From: an uncultured Bacilli bacterium
GTDB lineage: Bacteria > Bacillota_I > Bacilli_A > RF39 > UBA660
Length of the DNA: 8,151 bases
Assembly: GCA_944371545.1 (NCBI GenBank)
Contig: CALVXT010000055.1
Span: 1-8,151, forward strand
Reading direction: 5' to 3'
The notes below the pieces were generated by a model that saw only the letters and a list, made by a program, of their open reading frames with translations, did no database searches and was not told where the DNA came from. Below, piece by piece: positions 5,234 to 8,151 of this stretch. Each line of letters opens with the position of its first letter. Position 1 is the stretch's first letter. A program made the translations under genes and the position numbers.

Positions 5234-7840
5234 ATGCAACTAAATGGACTAAAGGATGTAGAAGTAGAAGTTCAAAGAAAAAAATATGGCTCAAATAATT
5301 TAACAGAAATAAAGAAAAAAGGATTCTTAAAACTTTTGATTGAATCCTTAGGAGACCCGATAATTAAAATTCTTTTAGTAGCTTTAGCTGTAAAAGTTGT
5401 TTTTTTGTTCCGAGATTTTGATTGGTTTGAAACTCTAGGGATTCTTATCGCGATTTTTCTTGCATCTTTCATCTCTTCAATAAGTGAATATGGTAGTGAA
5501 GAAGCATTTAAAAAACTTCAAGAAGAAAATGAAAGTATGAAAGTCAAGGTCAAAAGAAATGGTCAAATTAAAGAGGTTAAAATAGAAGAGATTGTTGTTG
5601 ATGATGTGGTCTTACTAGAAAGTGGCGATGGTATACCAGCAGATGGCTATTTAGTAGAAGGAGCATTAAGTATTGATGAATCAAGATTAAACGGAGAAAC
5701 AAAAGAACGAAAAAAACTCCCTTTAGGAAGAGAAAAGGAAGAAGCAAAACTCCTTCGCGGTTCAGTAGTCTATGAAGGAACAGGCGTGATGATTGTTACG
5801 AACGTTGGGGATAACACCGTATATGGTTCACTTGCTAAAGAAGTTCAAGAAACAGAGCCAATAAGTCCCTTAAAACTCCGTCTTCGAGGACTTGCTAAAA
5901 CCATCAGCAAAATAGGATACATTGGAGCAGTTCTAGTAACTCTTTCCTATTTATTTTCAGTAATTGTCTTAGAAAACAATTTTGAAATGGATAAAATTTT
6001 AGCAACAATCACCAATTTCCCAGTGATGATGGATCATCTAATTTATTCATTAACTCTTTCCGTAACGATTATTGTTGTTGCTGTGCCAGAGGGTTTACCA
6101 ATGATGATTACTTTAGTTTTATCAAGTAATATGAAAAGAATGTTAAAAAGTAATGTTTTAGTAAGAAAACTTGTAGGCATTGAAACCACCGGTTCGCTAA
6201 ATATTTTATTTACCGACAAAACAGGAACATTAACCAAAGGAAAATTAGAAGTATTAGAAATTGTCAGCGGAGATTTAACATATTATAAAAAAGAAAAAGA
6301 TTTAAATAAAGTTCCAAAATATGAAGAGATTGTCAAAAAAAGCCTAATTTGGAACAATAAGAGTATGCTAAGTGCTGCTGGTACTGTAATTGGAGGAAAT
6401 TCAACAGATCGTGCTCTTTTAAGCTTTTTTCAAAATACTCTTTTAGCAAAGCCAAAAATTTTAAAGGAAACACCATTTGATAGTTCGAAAAAATACTCCT
6501 CTCTGACTGTAGAAGAAAATTATGGAAAAAGAACTTTTGTTAAAGGAGCAAGTGAAAAACTATTACCAAATTGTATTCGTTTTCTAAATAAAAATGGAGA
6601 AGAAAAGCCATTTTTAAATAAAAAACACATCGAAGAAGAAATCAATCGCTTAACAACCAATGGTTGCCGTGTTTTAACAATCGCTTTTAGTCATGATGAA
6701 GAATTAAAAAATTTGACTTTTGTTGGCTTAATTGCAATAAAAGATGATTTAAGAGAAGAAGCTAAAGAAGGTGTTTCTTTAATTCAAAATGCGGGAATTC
6801 AAGTAGTTATGATTACCGGAGATGCTAAAGAAACCGCGACAAGTATTGCTAAAGAAGTAGGAATATTGCAAAGTAAAGACGATATAGTCCTTACAAGTAG
6901 CGAATTAAATAGTATGAGTGAGTTTGATTTAGAACAACTTCTCCCAAGAATTAAAGTAATTGCCAGAGCTCTTCCCCAAGATAAGAGTAAACTAGTGAAA
7001 ATAGCCGAGAATAGAGATTTAGTCGTTGGAATGACAGGCGATGGTGTAAATGATGCGCCAGCCTTAAAAAAAGCTAATGTCGGATTTGCGATGGGAAGTG
7101 GTACAGAAGTAGCTAAAGAAGCAAGTGATATAGTAATATTAGATGATAACATTTTATCAATTAGTGAAGCCATACTTTATGGTAGAACAATTTTTAAAAG
7201 CATCAGAAAATTTATTATTTATCAATTAACATGTAATTTTTGTGCGCTATTTTTATCCATCATCGGTCCATTTGTAGGAGTAAATACTCCAATTACTATT
7301 ATTCAAATGCTTTGGATTAACATGATTATGGATACTTTTGCCGGCCTTGCATTTTCCTTTGAACCAGCCTTAAAAGAAACCATGCAAGAAAAACCTAAAG
7401 ATAAAAATGAACCCATCATGAATAAATATATGTATTCAGAAATTATTTGGACAGGACTTTACTCCGCATTACTTTGTTTATTTTTCTTAAAATCTCCTTG
7501 GATTCGTTCCTTAATAAGACCAGATGATGATTTTAAATACTTAATGACAGCATACTTTGCCTTATTTATCTTTATTGGAATTGGTAATGCTTTCAACGCG
7601 AGAACACATCGTCTAAATTTATTCGCGCATTTAAAAGAAAATATTGTTTTTGTCTTTACAATTATTTTTATTGCTAGTGTTCAAATGATTTTAATCTATA
7701 AAGGTGGAACCGTATTTAGAACATTTGGACTAACGCCTTATGAACTCATGTTTGTTATTCTCCTTGCTTTAACAGTTATACCAGTTGATTTTTTAAGAAA
7801 AGTTCTTCTAAAGAAAAAAGGAATAAAATTAGGCGTGTAA
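5234..7840 (+). CDS. Calcium-transporting P-type ATPase, PMCA-type
   Basis: This 868-residue P2-type pump probably exports Ca2+ from the cytoplasm at the expense of ATP. In order it shows an N-terminal cation-ATPase region, TM1-2 (about 45-83), an actuator domain with DESRLNGE (148-155), TM3-4 with the PEGLP ion-site motif (285-289), the phosphorylated Asp328 in DKTGT, the nucleotide-binding KGAS (437-440), TGDAKETA (528-535), ARALPQDKSK and the hinge motif GDGVND (602-607), then TM5-10. Ca2+ ligand positions are kept: Glu286 in TM4, Asn668 in TM5 (QLTCN), and Asn696 and Asp700 in TM6 (WINMIMD). This fits a single PMCA-like site. Length is normal for bacterial members. The actuator TGE is NGE here. 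Mn2+ or another cation cannot be excluded. The gene stands alone between two terminators. Confidence 0.93.
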   Translation: MQLNGLKDVEVEVQRKKYGSNNLTEIKKKGFLKLLIESLGDPIIKILLVALAVKVVFLFRDFDWFETLGILIAIFLASFISSISEYGSEEAFKKLQEENESMKVKVKRNGQIKEVKIEEIVVDDVVLLESGDGIPADGYLVEGALSIDESRLNGETKERKKLPLGREKEEAKLLRGSVVYEGTGVMIVTNVGDNTVYGSLAKEVQETEPISPLKLRLRGLAKTISKIGYIGAVLVTLSYLFSVIVLENNFEMDKILATITNFPVMMDHLIYSLTLSVTIIVVAVPEGLPMMITLVLSSNMKRMLKSNVLVRKLVGIETTGSLNILFTDKTGTLTKGKLEVLEIVSGDLTYYKKEKDLNKVPKYEEIVKKSLIWNNKSMLSAAGTVIGGNSTDRALLSFFQNTLLAKPKILKETPFDSSKKYSSLTVEENYGKRTFVKGASEKLLPNCIRFLNKNGEEKPFLNKKHIEEEINRLTTNGCRVLTIAFSHDEELKNLTFVGLIAIKDDLREEAKEGVSLIQNAGIQVVMITGDAKETATSIAKEVGILQSKDDIVLTSSELNSMSEFDLEQLLPRIKVIARALPQDKSKLVKIAENRDLVVGMTGDGVNDAPALKKANVGFAMGSGTEVAKEASDIVILDDNILSISEAILYGRTIFKSIRKFIIYQLTCNFCALFLSIIGPFVGVNTPITIIQMLWINMIMDTFAGLAFSFEPALKETMQEKPKDKNEPIMNKYMYSEIIWTGLYSALLCLFFLKSPWIRSLIRPDDDFKYLMTAYFALFIFIGIGNAFNARTHRLNLFAHLKENIVFVFTIIFIASVQMILIYKGGTVFRTFGLTPYELMFVILLALTVIPVDFLRKVLLKKKGIKLGV

Positions 7841-7857
7841 ATAGGTTACTATTCACA
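7836..7857 (+). other. Imperfect hairpin containing the ATPase stop codon
   Basis: TGTAAATAG (7836-7844) and CTATTCACA (7849-7857) pair with one mismatch around a GTTA loop, and the TAA stop (7838-7840) lies in the left arm. No T-run follows directly; a longer hairpin starts 4 nt later. It may protect the 3' end of the mRNA or aid termination. Confidence 0.45.
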
Positions 7858-7860
7858 GCC

Positions 7861-7901
7861 AAAAAGAAGAAATAATCAAAAAAGATGAATTTCTTCTTTT
7901 T
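7861..7901. terminator. Long-stem intrinsic terminator after the ATPase gene
   Basis: A perfect 13-bp stem, AAAAAGAAGAAAT (7861-7873) with ATTTCTTCTTTTT (7889-7901), encloses a 15-nt loop. The T-run is part of the right arm. The stem is AT-rich and so weaker than its length suggests, but position and shape fit termination. The A-run at the left could make it work on either strand. Confidence 0.7.
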
Positions 7902-7932
7902 AAATGTTTATAAGTAAAGAAATTTAGGGGAG

Positions 7933-7941
7933 TTATCCACA
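7933..7941 (+). promoter_or_regulatory. Perfect DnaA box
   Basis: TTATCCACA is an exact match to the consensus DnaA-binding site. It lies between the ATPase terminator and the promoter of the next gene, ending 16 bp before the -35. It stands alone, so it is more likely a regulatory or titration site than an origin, or a chance match. Confidence 0.45.
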
Positions 7942-7957
7942 AAATAAAGATAAGGTA

Positions 7958-7985
7958 TTGCAAAAAAGAAAAAATGTGAGATACT
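7958..7985 (+). promoter_or_regulatory. Promoter of the partial gene at the right edge
   Basis: TTGCAA (7958-7963) is followed after 16 bp by GATACT (7980-7985), which is preceded by TGTGA, a perfect TRTGn extension. The predicted leader is about 15-16 nt and carries the ribosome binding site GGTGGTGA (7996-8003), 4 nt before the ATG. Confidence 0.6.
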
Positions 7986-8007
7986 TTAGAAAATCGGTGG
8001 TGAAAAA

Positions 8008-8151
8008 ATGACAGCAGAAGAAATCAAACAAATATATACGTATAAGCAATTAAAATCATATAATTCGGAAATACGAAGTAGATATAACTCCTTAAGTTTG
8101 CAATATAATCAATTAATAAAAAAACAAGAACAAATAATAGAAAGAGCAGTC
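8008..8151 (+). CDS. Unidentified protein, N-terminal 48 residues only
   Basis: An open frame starts at the ATG (8008) and continues past the window edge without a stop. The start is supported by GGTGGTGA just upstream and a plausible promoter. The visible part begins MTAEEIKQIYTY and is polar and helix-prone, rich in Gln, Lys, Glu and Ile; the LSLQYNQLIKKQEQII region suggests a coiled coil. There is no signal peptide or membrane segment. I do not recognise the family, and the visible part is too short to assign a function. The DnaA box upstream might place it under replication-linked control, but this is speculative. Confidence 0.7.
   Translation, partial: MTAEEIKQIYTYKQLKSYNSEIRSRYNSLSLQYNQLIKKQEQIIERAV

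Noticed and set aside
5272..7173. Three minus-strand open frames inside the calcium ATPase (5272-5472, 6043-6237, 6799-7173)
   Set aside because: They mirror strongly conserved ATPase motifs on the plus strand, and their translations look like random antisense sequence.
161..7840. Reassigned TGA codon (Mycoplasma-type code)
   Set aside because: TGA ends the glycosyltransferase and the sortase right after complete domains, and all tryptophans I checked are TGG.
7849..7857. CTATTCACA as a second DnaA box
   Set aside because: It has a mismatch at the first position and is better explained as the right arm of the hairpin containing the ATPase stop codon. Other 8/9 matches occur inside coding DNA by chance.
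7926..7932. AGGGGAGT-like sequence reminiscent of the yybP-ykoY manganese riboswitch
   Set aside because: It is downstream of the ATPase, lacks the paired second loop and surrounding helices, and leaves no room before the next promoter. The 93-bp region upstream of the ATPase has no such motif either.

Overview
The window reads as chromosomal DNA from a low-GC, Gram-positive-type bacterium (Bacillota, Bacilli-like; an uncultured gut lineage is possible but not provable here). The reasons are AT-rich intergenic DNA, strong AGGAGG-type ribosome binding sites, sigma-A-like promoters, short hairpin-plus-T terminators, a class B sortase and a sortase-anchored surface protein. The genetic code is standard: TGA ends two genes, and Trp is encoded by TGG.

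Layout, left to right. (1) Positions 1-80 carry near-identical direct repeats that look like the end of an insertion sequence, with no transposase in view. (2) 161-1600 (+) encodes a single-pass membrane protein with a long Asn/Pro/Met-rich, basic-residue-free cytoplasmic tail and Ig-like extracellular domains; it has its own promoter and terminator. (3) 1668-2741 (+) is a family-2 glycosyltransferase with C-terminal TPR-like helices. It converges with and overlaps by 8 bp (4) 2734-4275 (-), a class B sortase carrying an unrecognised domain of about 265 residues on the cytoplasmic side of its membrane anchor. (5) A 153-bp divergent promoter region with a perfect 9-bp-arm palindrome separates the sortase from (6) 4429-5118 (+), a secreted protein ending in an NPQTG sorting signal. 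(7) 5234-7840 (+) is a PMCA-type calcium P-type ATPase. (8) After a hairpin, a terminator and one perfect DnaA box, an unidentified gene starts at 8008 and runs off the window.

The clearest functional unit is the divergent sortase/substrate pair. A class B sortase and a protein with the NPQTG signal typical of class B substrates share one regulatory region, which suggests a dedicated wall-anchoring system. The unusual part is the sortase's large intracellular domain, which could connect surface-protein anchoring to a cytoplasmic process. The calcium ATPase has its own cation-homeostasis role and is separated from the pair by a terminator. The Ig-like protein and the glycosyltransferase suggest cell-envelope functions, but a link to the sortase is only inferred from proximity. 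No intergenic stretch exceeds about 170 bp, and I see no RNA gene, CRISPR array or riboswitch.
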